A stretch of 64,000 nt of DNA. Source: Helicobacter marmotae. GTDB taxonomy: Bacteria > Campylobacterota > Campylobacteria > Campylobacterales > Helicobacteraceae. Location of the stretch: NCBI RefSeq assembly GCF_003364255.1, contig NZ_NXLR01000004.1, forward strand, positions 1 to 64,000, in the 5' to 3' direction. Both the position numbers and the translations under genes were made by a program. Below the pieces are notes generated by a model. The model searched no databases and was not told the origin of the DNA. It was given only the letters and a program-made list of their open reading frames with translations. Of the stretch, positions 47,192-56,439 are shown one piece after another; position 1 is the stretch's first letter; the number at the start of each line of letters is the position of its first letter.

Positions 47192-48664
47192 ATGAAAACG
47201 ATTCTTGTGATTACTGATGGCATAGGCTATAGCCATAAAACACAACACAACGCTTTCTATCATGCTAAAAAACCTACTTATGATTATCTCTTTGCACATG
47301 TGCCTTATAGTATGATAGATACTTTTGGCTTAAGCGTGGGCTTACCAAAGGGTCAAATGGGGAATTCTGAAGTGGGGCATATGTGTATTGGCTCAGGGCG
47401 AGTGCTCTACCAAGACTTAGTGAGAATCTCACGCGCTATTGAAAGCAATGAACTCAAAGATAATCCAGCCCTCCTACAAGCAACTAAAGACAAAGATGTA
47501 GTGCATTTATGTGGGTTATTAAGCGATGGAGGGGTGCATTCTCATATCGAGCATTTCAAAGCGTTAATAGAGATTCTTAGCCCCAAAGTGAAAAAGCTCT
47601 ATCTCCACCTTATTACCGATGGACGCGATGTATTACCCCAAAGTGCGCAAAAATACATAGCAGATATAGCCACTCTTTGCAATGAAAATGTGCAAATAGC
47701 AAGTATTGCGGGGAGATTCTATGCCATGGATAGAGACAAGCGTTGGGAGAGAGTGCAAAAAGCTTATGAAAGTATAGTAGCGGGGGCAAACCCCACTCCT
47801 CTCTCCCCAAGAGACTATGTAGATTCTATGTATGAAAAGGGGATTTATGATGAATTTATCGAGCCTGCGAGCTTTTATGAATATAAAGGTATGAATGATA
47901 ATGAGGGCTTTGTGTTTATTAATTTCCGTTCAGATAGGGCGCGCGAGATTGTTGATGCCTTAGGGAATGCACAATTTAACGGCTTTATGCGCTCGCGAGT
48001 AGTGCATTGTGATATTGCCACGATGACAGAATATGATGCTACTTTCCCCTACCCCATTCTCTTCCCAAAGCAAAAATTACAAAATACCCTTGCTGAAGTG
48101 ATTGCCTCACATGGCTTAAAGCAACTCCACACAGCTGAAACTGAAAAATACGCACATGTTACATTCTTCCTTAATGGTGGCGTTGAGGAGCCATTTGAAG
48201 GAGAAAAGCGCATACTTATCCCCTCTCCTAATGTCAAAACCTATGACTTGCAACCACAAATGAGTGCCCATGAAGTAGGTGATGAGGTGCTAAAGGGTAT
48301 AGAAGAGGGCTATGATTTTATCGTGGTGAATTTTGCCAATGGCGATATGGTAGGGCATACGGGGAATTTTAATGCCGCCATAAGTGCGGTAGAAGCGGTG
48401 GATAAGGAGTTGGGACGTATTTTACAAAGTGCTAGGGTAAATGGTTATGCGCTTTTTATCACAAGCGATCATGGGAATTGTGAAGAAATGCAAGATGAAG
48501 AGGGCAATATACTCACAAACCACACTGTTGGGCAAGTATGGTGCTTTTGTGCAGCAGAGGGAGTAGCCAAGCTTCATAATGGGGGATTAAATAATATCGC
48601 CCCGAGTATATTAAAAGTTATGGGCTTGCCCATTCCCAAAGAAATGGATAAACCCCTATTTTAA
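47192..48664 (+). CDS. gpmI: 2,3-bisphosphoglycerate-independent phosphoglycerate mutase
   Basis: About 490 residues. Interconverts 3- and 2-phosphoglycerate using Mn. The catalytic serine is in [14 protein letters not shown] (about residues 58-71). [24 protein letters not shown] (about 172-186), [36 protein letters not shown] and SDHGNCEEM match the family. Start at the ATG with AAGGAG upstream. A GTG two codons earlier overlaps the site. It lies 9 bp before the TauE-like exporter. Confidence 0.96.
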   Translation: MKTILVITDGIGYSHKTQHNAFYHAKKPTYDYLFAHVPYSMIDTFGLSVGLPKGQMGNSEVGHMCIGSGRVLYQDLVRISRAIESNELKDNPALLQATKDKDVVHLCGLLSDGGVHSHIEHFKALIEILSPKVKKLYLHLITDGRDVLPQSAQKYIADIATLCNENVQIASIAGRFYAMDRDKRWERVQKAYESIVAGANPTPLSPRDYVDSMYEKGIYDEFIEPASFYEYKGMNDNEGFVFINFRSDRAREIVDALGNAQFNGFMRSRVVHCDIATMTEYDATFPYPILFPKQKLQNTLAEVIASHGLKQLHTAETEKYAHVTFFLNGGVEEPFEGEKRILIPSPNVKTYDLQPQMSAHEVGDEVLKGIEEGYDFIVVNFANGDMVGHTGNFNAAISAVEAVDKELGRILQSARVNGYALFITSDHGNCEEMQDEEGNILTNHTVGQVWCFCAAEGVAKLHNGGLNNIAPSILKVMGLPIPKEMDKPLF

Positions 48665-48673
48665 AGGTGAGAG

Positions 48674-49438
48674 ATGAGCATTGAAGTGCTACTTTTAATT
48701 GGCTGTGTAAGTGGAGTGGCTGCGGGATTCTTTGGCATAGGGGGAGGCGTGATTATTGTGCCCTGCCTTTTATTGCTGGGTATGGAAATGGAATATGCCA
48801 TTGGCGTATCGATTATGCAAATGGTATTTTCATCAACCTTTGGTTCTATTATCAATATCTATCAAAAAAAGCTTGATGTGACTCATGGTATATTTGTAGG
48901 ACTAGGGGGGCTTATGGGGGCTGCTTTTAGCGGAATTATTGTAGATACGCTTCCATCTCAAGTGCTGCTTTTGTGCTTTTTAGCCCTCTCTTGCATAAGC
49001 TTTTATAAATATGCCTTTAATGTCAAAACCACTGCAAACCCCACGCCGCCTATTACTGACCCAATCAAGCAAAAGTGCCTTATGATTGGGGCTGGCTTGC
49101 TTACAGGAATATTTGCAGTAAGCTTAGGGGTAGGCGGGGGGCTGATACTTGCGCCTATTTTGGCATACTATTTGGGATTTGATTCTAAAAAAGTCGTGCC
49201 TATTTCGCTCTTTTTTATTATCTTTGCCTCCATTTCAGGCAGCATATCGCTTGCTTCACATAATCTTATCGACTTCCAAACAGGTATTATTGTAGGTATA
49301 TCATCAATGTTTGGTGTTTCTTTTGGAATCTACCTTATAAGTAAAGTTACTTTGCTTAATCACCGCTACGCCCTCATTGGCATATATGCTATTTCTATTT
49401 TGCTCACCTTATGGAAAGCCATAGATTATTGGCACTAA
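48674..49438 (+). CDS. Sulfite exporter TauE/SafE-family membrane protein
   Basis: A 254-residue protein of about eight helices in two repeats, each starting with a glycine-rich motif: GVAAGFFGIGGGVIIVPCLLLLG (about residues 13-35, split here for display) and AVSLGVGGGLILAPIL. TauE/SafE proteins export small organic or sulfur anions. The substrate is unknown. It follows gpmI by 9 bp and is likely cotranscribed. Confidence 0.82.
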   Translation: MSIEVLLLIGCVSGVAAGFFGIGGGVIIVPCLLLLGMEMEYAIGVSIMQMVFSSTFGSIINIYQKKLDVTHGIFVGLGGLMGAAFSGIIVDTLPSQVLLLCFLALSCISFYKYAFNVKTTANPTPPITDPIKQKCLMIGAGLLTGIFAVSLGVGGGLILAPILAYYLGFDSKKVVPISLFFIIFASISGSISLASHNLIDFQTGIIVGISSMFGVSFGIYLISKVTLLNHRYALIGIYAISILLTLWKAIDYWH

Positions 49439-49760
49439 AGCATAAACTTACTCAATCCACAAGCAAAAGAGCTTCTCTAAGAAGCCATATATAATGAGGC
49501 ATATGCAAAATATGCAAAATTTTAATTAAGAATGGTTATTAATTTATATTTAAGCTTTGGTATATTAAAATAAGACTTGTTTTTAAAACGATGTTTTCCA
49601 ACGAAATCATAAACCTTATGATTTGGCAGGGTGGGTGGGTTAGAAAGCATCTTTTCCTTCCTTATTTGTTGTTTGATTGCATAAATAGGCTATCTTAAAC
49701 CATAAAGATAGCCTATGGACGCAACTTCACATCTTAATCTTACAAACCTTAGGAGCTCAC
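49439..49760. other. Intergenic region upstream of hugZ
   Basis: 322 bp without a gene. It contains an AT-rich stretch 49522-49542 that only weakly resembles the Fur-like boxes at the TonB genes (about 11 of 17). A GC-richer TGGCAGGGTGGGTGGG run lies at 49623-49638, and a strong hairpin (49685-49716) follows. A promoter for hugZ is expected here but none is certain. Confidence 0.4.
49685..49716. repeat. Perfect 12-bp hairpin upstream of hugZ
   Basis: ATAGGCTATCTT (49685-49696) pairs perfectly with AAGATAGCCTAT (49705-49716) over an 8-nt loop, 44 bp upstream of the hugZ ATG. It has no T-run. It could be an operator or a 5' leader hairpin. Confidence 0.6.
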
Positions 49761-50549
49761 ATGGATTTTGAAACTATCCTTAAACATATGAATGACCATC
49801 ATAATAATGAAATTATTGCACTCTGCAAAAAATATGGCAAAGCAGAAAATCTCATTAATGGCGAAGTGCAAAATGCCACCTTAGAGGGGGTGGATTTTGA
49901 AGGCTTAGATATTGTATATAACAACAATGTCTCTCTCCGCATAGAATTCCCGCAAAAAGCCGATCATAGCACGATTAAAGATGCTATTATCTCCCTATGC
50001 CAAGGGGCAAAAACACCCGATAGCAAAGATATTAGTGATGAAATTGCTGCATTTAAAAAGGAATTTGGCTCAATTATCATTGCAAGCATTGATAAAAATG
50101 GATACGCCATTGCCTCATATGCACCCTTAATGCAGGTAGAAAACAAACTCTACATTTACATAAGTGAAGTCGCAGACCACTTCCAAAGCATTTCTGCCAA
50201 TCCCGACAAACTAGAAATACTCTTCCTAGAAGATGAAAGCAAGGCAAAATCTGTGATTTTAAGAAAACGTTTGAAATACCGCGCACAAGCAAGATTTATC
50301 GAGCGCGATTGTGAGGAATTCCAAAAAGCACTTGATAGTTTGCAATCAGCCATGGGCGGAGCAGGGGGCATTAAAACAATTCGTGGAATGCATGATTTTC
50401 ATTTAATAGAGCTTCAATTGGGCTTAGGGCGGTTTGTCAAAGGATTCGGACAGGCATACGACATTCTTCCTGGTGGTGAAATTAAGCATATCGGTGGCTC
50501 TGCTAACCCTCACTCTACTTCACCGCACTCACCGCACAAAGCACATTAA
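49761..50549 (+). CDS. hugZ: HugZ-family heme oxygenase
   Basis: A 262-residue protein closely resembling H. pylori HugZ: HMNDHHNNEI at the start, YNNNVSLRIEFPQKA, ASYAPLMQVENKLYIYISEVADHF (split-barrel core), FLEDESKAKSVILRKRL (about 153-169), GGAGGIKTIRGMHDFHLI and RFVKGFGQAYDI. HugZ opens heme to biliverdin-type products and frees iron. In H. pylori a C-terminal histidine binds heme iron. Here the tail has NPH and several more histidines (SANPHSTSPHSPHKAH), longer and richer than I recall for HugZ. Single gene with hairpins on both sides. Confidence 0.93.
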   Translation: MDFETILKHMNDHHNNEIIALCKKYGKAENLINGEVQNATLEGVDFEGLDIVYNNNVSLRIEFPQKADHSTIKDAIISLCQGAKTPDSKDISDEIAAFKKEFGSIIIASIDKNGYAIASYAPLMQVENKLYIYISEVADHFQSISANPDKLEILFLEDESKAKSVILRKRLKYRAQARFIERDCEEFQKALDSLQSAMGGAGGIKTIRGMHDFHLIELQLGLGRFVKGFGQAYDILPGGEIKHIGGSANPHSTSPHSPHKAH

Positions 50550-50588
50550 CCAAATATGTATTTGGCTTATATTCACTATAAGCCAAAT
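50550..50588 (+). terminator. Two overlapping, competing hairpins after hugZ
   Basis: Starting one base after the hugZ stop, CCAAAT (50550-50555) can pair with ATTTGG (50560-50565). That arm also pairs as ATTTGGCTTATA (50560-50571) with TATAAGCCAAAT (50577-50588), a perfect 12-bp stem with a 5-nt loop. The larger one is a likely terminator. The rest of the 343-bp gap to tilS shows no gene. Confidence 0.6.
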
Positions 50589-50855
50589 ATTCATAGCAAT
50601 ACAACCACATAAAACACACCAACAATGATAAAATTACCCTCAATACACCTTGAATTCAAACCCACTTTTTCAAAAAATATCTCATAGCATTACTCTCAAA
50701 TAAAGGGAGTTGGGTTTTTATTAAAGCCAAAGAAAATGTATCGCCTCAAAATTTCTCGCTTCTAGTGAAAACACAAACAAGTGAAGAATCTCTTAATACA
50801 AGCTTGCTGGTAATTTTACACTGGATTCTATATTTTCCTTGCCCTAAGAGTGTGC

Positions 50856-50861
50856 TATAAT
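50856..50861 (+). promoter_or_regulatory. Putative -10 element for tilS
   Basis: TATAAT 32 bp upstream of the tilS TTG start, in the context GTGCTATAATACCC. No matching -35, as is common in this group. Confidence 0.5.
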
Positions 50862-50892
50862 ACCCCCACACATCGCAAAACAAAGGCTTATT

Positions 50893-52041
50893 TTGTCTAT
50901 CTATGAGCAGCTCTCTCCAGCGACGCAATCCCTTAAAGGTGGCAAACATCTTCTTGGATTCTCTGGAGGTGTAGATTCTGTAGCATTATTTTTTATTCTT
51001 CTTAGGCTTAATGTGAGTTTTGATATTGCCATTGTGCATTATCATGTGCGTAAGCAAGCCGATGAGGAAGTCCTCTATGCCAAAGAGTTAGCACAAAAGT
51101 ACCACAAGCAATGTTTTATCGCACATGCTCCACATTTTCACTCAGATTTTGAGCATAATGCCCGCAATTTCCGTTTTAGGTTTTTTAATGACATTATGGC
51201 TACACATCATTATCATAGCCTTATCCTTGCCCATCAGCTTAATGATAGGTTTGAATGGTTTATAATGCAGCTCACACAGGGGGCTGGGCTAAATACATTG
51301 CTAGGCTTTGATAATAAACGCACATATCCTATTGTGCGCCCTTTAGAATCTATCCCTAAAAATAGGCTTTATGAGTTCTGCAGCGTGCAGAAGCTTAAAT
51401 ATTTTGAAGATATAAGTAACACAAATACACATTTCAAACGTAACTACTTCCGCCATACATTTTGCAATCAAATGATTGAGCACTTTAGTGGAGGCATCGC
51501 TAAAAGTATGGCATATTTAGAGCAAGATAAACTTGCCCTTCTTGCCCAACTCTGCCCACAAACCCTTCATTTAGAATCTTTAAGTCAAAAACTTTCCTGC
51601 ACGGATAAAACCACTATCTTTGCCTTTGATAATAAAAATGAACATCTCTTATTGCTCGCTTGTGATAGGGTAGCAAAATATTATGCATATATCCTTAGCA
51701 GCAAGCAAAGAGATGCCATTAAAAAAAGCCATTTTAATTGCAAGATTCACCATATTATCATTGCCAAAGCCCCTCATAAAATGTTCATTGCTTTTGACAT
51801 ACTTTCTGCCTATAATATCTCCACACATTCACCTATGGATAAGGCTTTTAAGGCATTATGTGCTTCTTTATATATCCCCCCCAAACTCCGCCCTCTCCTA
51901 TGGAGTGAATTTTGCCTTTTTGCTCAAATAAGCGACTTTCCACAAAAAAATACAAATACCGACAAAAGCACCTTAAATAAAGAAATACACCACTTTTGCC
52001 ACATCTTTTATTCCAAAATTAAAGACTTTTTTTCCCCATAA
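50893..52041 (+). CDS. tilS: tRNA(Ile)-lysidine synthetase
   Basis: A 382-residue PP-loop ATPase that makes lysidine at C34 of tRNA-Ile(CAU). The PP-loop LGFSGGVDSVALF (about residues 22-34) is intact. IVHYHVRKQADEE, HAPHFHSDFEHNARNFRF (about 76-93), LAHQLNDRFEWFIMQLTQGAG (about 112-132, catalytic region) and ISNTNTHFKRNYFRH follow. The C-terminal extension differs from E. coli TilS. TTG start. Confidence 0.92.
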   Translation: MSIYEQLSPATQSLKGGKHLLGFSGGVDSVALFFILLRLNVSFDIAIVHYHVRKQADEEVLYAKELAQKYHKQCFIAHAPHFHSDFEHNARNFRFRFFNDIMATHHYHSLILAHQLNDRFEWFIMQLTQGAGLNTLLGFDNKRTYPIVRPLESIPKNRLYEFCSVQKLKYFEDISNTNTHFKRNYFRHTFCNQMIEHFSGGIAKSMAYLEQDKLALLAQLCPQTLHLESLSQKLSCTDKTTIFAFDNKNEHLLLLACDRVAKYYAYILSSKQRDAIKKSHFNCKIHHIIIAKAPHKMFIAFDILSAYNISTHSPMDKAFKALCASLYIPPKLRPLLWSEFCLFAQISDFPQKNTNTDKSTLNKEIHHFCHIFYSKIKDFFSP

Positions 52042-52080
52042 ATTTTTTTTATTATTTTTACATTAACTTTTTAAGGTATC

Positions 52081-52086
52081 TATAAT
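52081..52086 (+). promoter_or_regulatory. Putative -10 element for the cbb3 oxidase operon
   Basis: TATAAT 52 bp upstream of the ccoN ATG, after a T-rich stretch. The gene has a strong AAGGAGAG ribosome site. Confidence 0.5.
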
Positions 52087-52137
52087 TGCAAGGCTATTAA
52101 AATCTCTCTTGCATTTAAATAAAAATAAGGAGAGTAC

Positions 52138-53601
52138 ATGCAGACAAACACACTCGAGTACGATTACTCAATTGCTAAATTATTTGTTTTCTCTGCGATG
52201 GCATTTGGATTTGTGGGGCTACTCATTGGGGTTATTATCGCATTTCAAATGGCTTTTCCAGATTTAAACTATTTAGCTTCAGAGTATGGGACTTTCGGCA
52301 GGCTTCGACCACTCCATACCAATGGCATTATCTATGGTTTCACACTTAGCGGTATTTGGGCTTCGTGGTATTATTTAGGGCAAAGGGTGCTGAAAATCAC
52401 CTATAAAGAGCATCCTTTCTTGCGAGGAGTGGGGCTAGCACATTTTTGGATTTATATTGTGCTTATGGTTCTTGCGGTTATTTCGCTTTTTGCAGGATTG
52501 ACACAATCAAAGGAATACTCTGAACTTATTTGGCCCCTAGATATTATGGTGGTCGTTGTATGGGTATTATGGGGAGTGAGTTTATTTGGGAGTATGGGTG
52601 TAAGACGCGAGCAAACCATATATATTTCATTATGGTATTTTATTGCTACATTTGTTGGAATCTCTGCACTTTATATCTTCAATAATCTCTCCGTTCCAAC
52701 TTATTTTATTGCAGGTGTGGGTAGCATTTTACATTCTATTTCATTCTATGCAGGCACAAACGATGCGATGGTGCAATGGTGGTGGGGGCATAATGCCGTT
52801 GCATTCGTCTTTACTTCTGGTATTATTGGGTTAATCTATTACTTCCTTCCTAAAGAATCTGGGCAGCCTATTTTCTCATACAAACTCACACTCTTCTCAT
52901 TCTGGGGTCTTATGTTTATCTATATCTGGGCTGGCGGACATCATTTAATCTACTCTACTACACCTGATTGGATTCAAACATTAGGCTCGGTGTTTTCTGT
53001 TATCCTTATTTTGCCCTCATGGGGGACAGCCATTAATATGCTTCTTACCATGCGCGGACAATGGCATCAAATCAAAGAATCGCCGATGATTAAATTCCTC
53101 ATTCTCGCCTCAACTTGGTATATGCTTACCACACTTGAAGGTCCTATTCAATCGATTCGTTCAGTCAATGGACTAGCGCATTTCACAGATTGGATTATCG
53201 GGCATGTGCATGATGCCGCTCTTGGCTGGGTAGGATTTATGGTGATTGCCGCGTGCTTCCATATGGTGCCTCGTATATTCAAACGCGAGCTTTACTCCAA
53301 AAAGCTTATGGACGCACAATTTTGGATTATGACCACAGGGATTATCCTTTACTTCTCAAGTATGTGGATTGCAGGTATTACACAAGGTATGATGTGGAGA
53401 GATATTGATAGCAATGGGAATCTTGTCTATAGCTTTATTGACACCGTATCCGCACTCTTCCCATACTATCTTATCCGTGCCATTGGGGGCTTGATGTATC
53501 TTGCAGGATTTGTTATGTTTATCTATAACATTCTTATGACAATCTCATCAGGCAGGGTTCTTGAGAAAGAACCTCAAAACGCTACGCCAATGGCTGCATA
53601 A
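52138..53601 (+). CDS. ccoN: Cytochrome c oxidase cbb3-type subunit I
   Basis: A 487-residue heme-copper oxidase core, the site of oxygen reduction and proton pumping for microaerobic respiration. About 12 helices. Metal ligands include PLHTNGIIYG (heme b, about residues 56-65), WWWGHNAVAFV (CuB, about 217-227), WAGGHHLIYS (about 269-278), and the heme histidines in IIGHVHDAALGW (about 353-364). First gene of ccoNOQP. Confidence 0.97.
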   Translation: MQTNTLEYDYSIAKLFVFSAMAFGFVGLLIGVIIAFQMAFPDLNYLASEYGTFGRLRPLHTNGIIYGFTLSGIWASWYYLGQRVLKITYKEHPFLRGVGLAHFWIYIVLMVLAVISLFAGLTQSKEYSELIWPLDIMVVVVWVLWGVSLFGSMGVRREQTIYISLWYFIATFVGISALYIFNNLSVPTYFIAGVGSILHSISFYAGTNDAMVQWWWGHNAVAFVFTSGIIGLIYYFLPKESGQPIFSYKLTLFSFWGLMFIYIWAGGHHLIYSTTPDWIQTLGSVFSVILILPSWGTAINMLLTMRGQWHQIKESPMIKFLILASTWYMLTTLEGPIQSIRSVNGLAHFTDWIIGHVHDAALGWVGFMVIAACFHMVPRIFKRELYSKKLMDAQFWIMTTGIILYFSSMWIAGITQGMMWRDIDSNGNLVYSFIDTVSALFPYYLIRAIGGLMYLAGFVMFIYNILMTISSGRVLEKEPQNATPMAA

Positions 53602-53611
53602 GGAGGAATAA

Positions 53612-54352
53612 ATGTTTAGTTTTTTAGAAAAAAATCCATTCTTTTTCACAGTCGCATTTTTATTGGTTTTTTCTATTGCGGGGCTTGTAGAGGTATTACC
53701 CGGCTTTGCTAAAAAGGCTCAGCCTATTGAGGGTTTAAAGCCTTATTCACTCCTTGAGACTGCAGGGCGACAAGTCTATATTGCTGAGGGTTGCTATAAC
53801 TGCCACTCTCAACTTATCCGCCCATTTAAAGCAGAAACAGATAGATATGGTGCATATAGCTTAAGTGGGGAATACGCCTATGATAGACCTTTCTTATGGG
53901 GTTCTAAACGAACAGGACCTGATTTGCACAGAGTGGGCGATAGCCGCAATGCCGTGGATTGGCATGATGGGCATATGAGAGATCCAAAATCTCGCGTGCC
54001 AAACTCCATTATGCCCGCTTATGAGCATCTCTATACTAAAAATGCTGATTTTGAAACTGCATTTGCTGAAGCCTATACGCAAAAAGTTGTTTTTGGTGTG
54101 CCTTATGATACAGAAAATGGCGTGCAAATTGGGGCACAAGATTATCAAAAAGGAAATGAGGAGACACTCAAGGCTGCAAAAGAAATCTTTATGCAAGAGG
54201 CAAGGGCTATCGTTGATGATATGGTAAGTCAAGATGTCAAAGACGCGTTTGAAAAAGGTGAAGTCAAGCAAATTGTCGCACTTATTGCCTATATGAATAG
54301 CCTTGGGCAATCTCGCCGCACATCAGCACAAATATCACAGGCAGCACAATGA
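53612..54352 (+). CDS. ccoO: Cytochrome c oxidase cbb3-type subunit II
   Basis: A 246-residue monoheme cytochrome anchored by an N-terminal helix (about residues 10-28). Heme motif CYNCH near residue 61, with axial methionine likely in NSIMPAYEHL. KRTGPDLHRVGDS is also typical. It passes electrons from CcoP to CcoN. Overlaps the ccoQ start by 4 nt (ATGA). Confidence 0.96.
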   Translation: MFSFLEKNPFFFTVAFLLVFSIAGLVEVLPGFAKKAQPIEGLKPYSLLETAGRQVYIAEGCYNCHSQLIRPFKAETDRYGAYSLSGEYAYDRPFLWGSKRTGPDLHRVGDSRNAVDWHDGHMRDPKSRVPNSIMPAYEHLYTKNADFETAFAEAYTQKVVFGVPYDTENGVQIGAQDYQKGNEETLKAAKEIFMQEARAIVDDMVSQDVKDAFEKGEVKQIVALIAYMNSLGQSRRTSAQISQAAQ

Positions 54353-54564
54353 TAGTCCAGTTCGTCATGACTCATCAAAAAGAGATCTATCTTGTTGTTA
54401 CACTTTTGCTCGTAGCATTTTTGTATGGATATGTCTATCATCTCTATTCTTCACAAGCTAAAGGCGTGAAAGATTATGAGAAATATGCCAAACTTGCATT
54501 AGATGATAATTTAGAGGACGAACCCATTGAACCACGAAAACAAAATCCAATAAAGGGGAAATAG
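54349..54564 (+). CDS. ccoQ: cbb3 oxidase subunit CcoQ
   Basis: A 71-residue single-helix protein (helix about 13-33), with a polar C terminus rich in Lys, Glu and Pro. Position between ccoO and ccoP and length identify it as CcoQ, which stabilises the complex. Overlaps ccoO by ATGA and abuts ccoP. Confidence 0.85.
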   Translation: MIVQFVMTHQKEIYLVVTLLLVAFLYGYVYHLYSSQAKGVKDYEKYAKLALDDNLEDEPIEPRKQNPIKGK

Positions 54565-55434
54565 ATGAATTGGTCAGATAATATAACAACGCTAGGGCTA
54601 CTAGGTGCATTTGTTATCTTAATACTCACTATCTCTGTAATGGGGATATATCTTAAAAAAATTAAAGATAGCAAGGCTGAAGGTGAGAGCATAGGTGAGA
54701 GCTGGGATGGTATCGGCGAGCAAAGCAATAATATCCCTGTTGGCTGGGCTGCGTGCTTTTTAGGTGTGATTATTTGGGGATTTTGGTATATCTTCTTAGG
54801 CTATCCACTCAATGCCTATTCACAAATAGGAGAATATAACAAAGAAGTCCAAAATTACAACAAAAAATATGCCACAGCTTGGGAGAGCCTCGACCAAAAA
54901 GGGCTAGAAGAAATGGGCAGTCAAATTTTCTTAGTGCAATGCTCTCAATGCCATGGCATTAGCGCAGAGGGAATGGATGGCAAGGCAGGAGACCTCACAA
55001 AATGGGCTAAAGAAGAGGGGATTATTGAGGTCATTCAAAAAGGAAGTAAGGGGCTAGAATATATGGCAGGAGAAATGACCCCACTAGGCTTAGAAGATGA
55101 TGAAGCCAAAGCCATAGCCGCCTATGTTATGCAAGATATTTCAGCAGTTAAAAGCACAAAATACCCACTAGAAGTAAGCAAAGGCAAAGAACTTTTTGCA
55201 CTTAATTGTGCTGCGTGTCATGGAGATGAAGGTAGAGGCGATGGCGGCGGTATTGAAGGATTCGCACCCGATTTAAGCAAATACGGCACAACGGAATTTC
55301 TCGCAGAAGTGTTGCAAAAGGGTAAAAAGGGCTTGATTGGCGTTATGCCATCATTTGGATATGCCAATCTCGCAACAAGTCAAAAAGAAGCTCTCAATAG
55401 CTTTATCCGCAGCTTAGAATCTCAAGCAGAATAA
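54565..55434 (+). CDS. ccoP: Cytochrome c oxidase cbb3-type subunit III (diheme)
   Basis: A 289-residue diheme cytochrome. Two membrane helices lie in the first 95 residues, with two CxxCH sites: CSQCHGISAEG (about residue 128) and CAACHGDEGRG (about 215). GEMTPLGLEDDEA and GVMPSFGYAN supply methionine ligands. It receives electrons from soluble cytochrome c. Starts immediately after the ccoQ stop. Confidence 0.95.
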   Translation: MNWSDNITTLGLLGAFVILILTISVMGIYLKKIKDSKAEGESIGESWDGIGEQSNNIPVGWAACFLGVIIWGFWYIFLGYPLNAYSQIGEYNKEVQNYNKKYATAWESLDQKGLEEMGSQIFLVQCSQCHGISAEGMDGKAGDLTKWAKEEGIIEVIQKGSKGLEYMAGEMTPLGLEDDEAKAIAAYVMQDISAVKSTKYPLEVSKGKELFALNCAACHGDEGRGDGGGIEGFAPDLSKYGTTEFLAEVLQKGKKGLIGVMPSFGYANLATSQKEALNSFIRSLESQAE

Positions 55435-55444
55435 GGAGGCTAAT

Positions 55445-55642
55445 ATGAATGGTTTATTTGGTTTAAATGGTTTGAGCGGTTATATTATTGCTGTGGTGCT
55501 TTTATTAAGTGTGGTTGCAGGCTTAGGCACTTGTGCTATCCTCACTCAAAAATCAGTAGCAACTCAATATTACACCATTGATACAAAAGATATTGAGCAA
55601 ATTAATGCTGATAACGCAAAATACCGCACCGATGTGCAATAA
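55445..55642 (+). CDS. DUF4006 small membrane protein
   Basis: A 65-residue protein with one hydrophobic helix (about 13-37) and a polar tail ending in RTDVQ. It matches the DUF4006 group found beside cbb3 genes in Campylobacter and Helicobacter. Function unknown. SD AAGGAGG 6 bp before the ATG, 10 bp after ccoP. Confidence 0.8.
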   Translation: MNGLFGLNGLSGYIIAVVLLLSVVAGLGTCAILTQKSVATQYYTIDTKDIEQINADNAKYRTDVQ

Positions 55643-55651
55643 GGAGAGAAT

Positions 55652-55759
55652 ATGAAATTTACACCTATTGAAAAGCTACTTGGGGCATTGCTCATTATTA
55701 CTATTGTTGTGACCATTGTCATTCCTTTTATTCCTAATTTCTTTTTGCACTTGGTTTAA
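55652..55759 (+). CDS. 35-residue membrane peptide in the cbb3 operon
   Basis: Encodes MKFTPIEKLLGALLIITIVV and onward to FFLHLV, a single hydrophobic helix with a charged N terminus. AAGGAGAG lies 6 bp upstream of its ATG. It sits 9 bp after the DUF4006 gene and ends 2 bp before the next gene. Too short for length-filtered gene calling. Likely a small accessory subunit or assembly factor. Confidence 0.7.
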   Translation: MKFTPIEKLLGALLIITIVVTIVIPFIPNFFLHLV

Positions 55760-55761
55760 TA

Positions 55762-56430
55762 ATGCTTTCTTTGATAAAGAGGTTAGTTCTTGCTAGCCTC
55801 TTGTACATCTCTATACTTTATGCTCAATATACCCCCATAGATTCCCAAACTTCTTATATATGTGATAATTCAGACTGGCTACTCGTGCCAAAAAGCGTTG
55901 ATTTTGTCCAAACCTTATCAGAAGAGCTATATGCGAAAACAGGCTATTTTCTCTGCGTGGCTGTGATTAATAAACTTCCACAAAGCAAGGAGCAAAAGCC
56001 TCAAAACTCCACACAAGCAGCACTTGCTAAACTTAGCCGTGATGAATATAGAAATAATCTCACAAAGCATCTCCCCAAGCCATACACGCTTATTTACTTT
56101 ATGAAAGATTCCCAAAAAATGGGCATTATAAGCTCAGAGCCTCGCACATACCTTGATGAGGATAAAATATATTTTGAATACATGGTGCCACTCTTACCAA
56201 AGACCAAAAACGATGAGCTCACACCGCAGCTCATATCTGCTATCGTGCTTAATGGCTATGCGAGCGCTGCGGATATGATAGCCAAACACTTTAATGTGGC
56301 ACTTCAAAATAATATGCCCCTTGATGAAAGCGGTGGGCGAGAGTTTGTGCGCTTTAGTATGTATGCTATGTTGCTAATTATGTTTGCCATTATTGGTGCT
56401 CTTTATCTCACGCGTAAAAGTAAAACTTAA
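55762..56430 (+). CDS. Membrane-anchored protein of the cbb3 operon, TPM-like
   Basis: A 222-residue protein with a signal peptide (about 1-21) and a C-terminal helix (about 198-217) followed by basic residues, so the body is periplasmic. The central part (LVPKSVDFVQTLSEELYAKTGYFLCVAVINKL) weakly recalls the TPM fold. It corresponds in place to the HP0149-type gene after ccoNOQP. Possibly oxidase assembly. Function not established. Confidence 0.6.
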   Translation: MLSLIKRLVLASLLYISILYAQYTPIDSQTSYICDNSDWLLVPKSVDFVQTLSEELYAKTGYFLCVAVINKLPQSKEQKPQNSTQAALAKLSRDEYRNNLTKHLPKPYTLIYFMKDSQKMGIISSEPRTYLDEDKIYFEYMVPLLPKTKNDELTPQLISAIVLNGYASAADMIAKHFNVALQNNMPLDESGGREFVRFSMYAMLLIMFAIIGALYLTRKSKT

Positions 56431-56439
56431 GGAGAATAT

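Noticed and set aside
49522-49542. Third Fur-like box upstream of hugZ
   Set aside because: Only about 11 of 17 positions match the motif at the TonB genes in very AT-rich sequence, so it was not called as a site.
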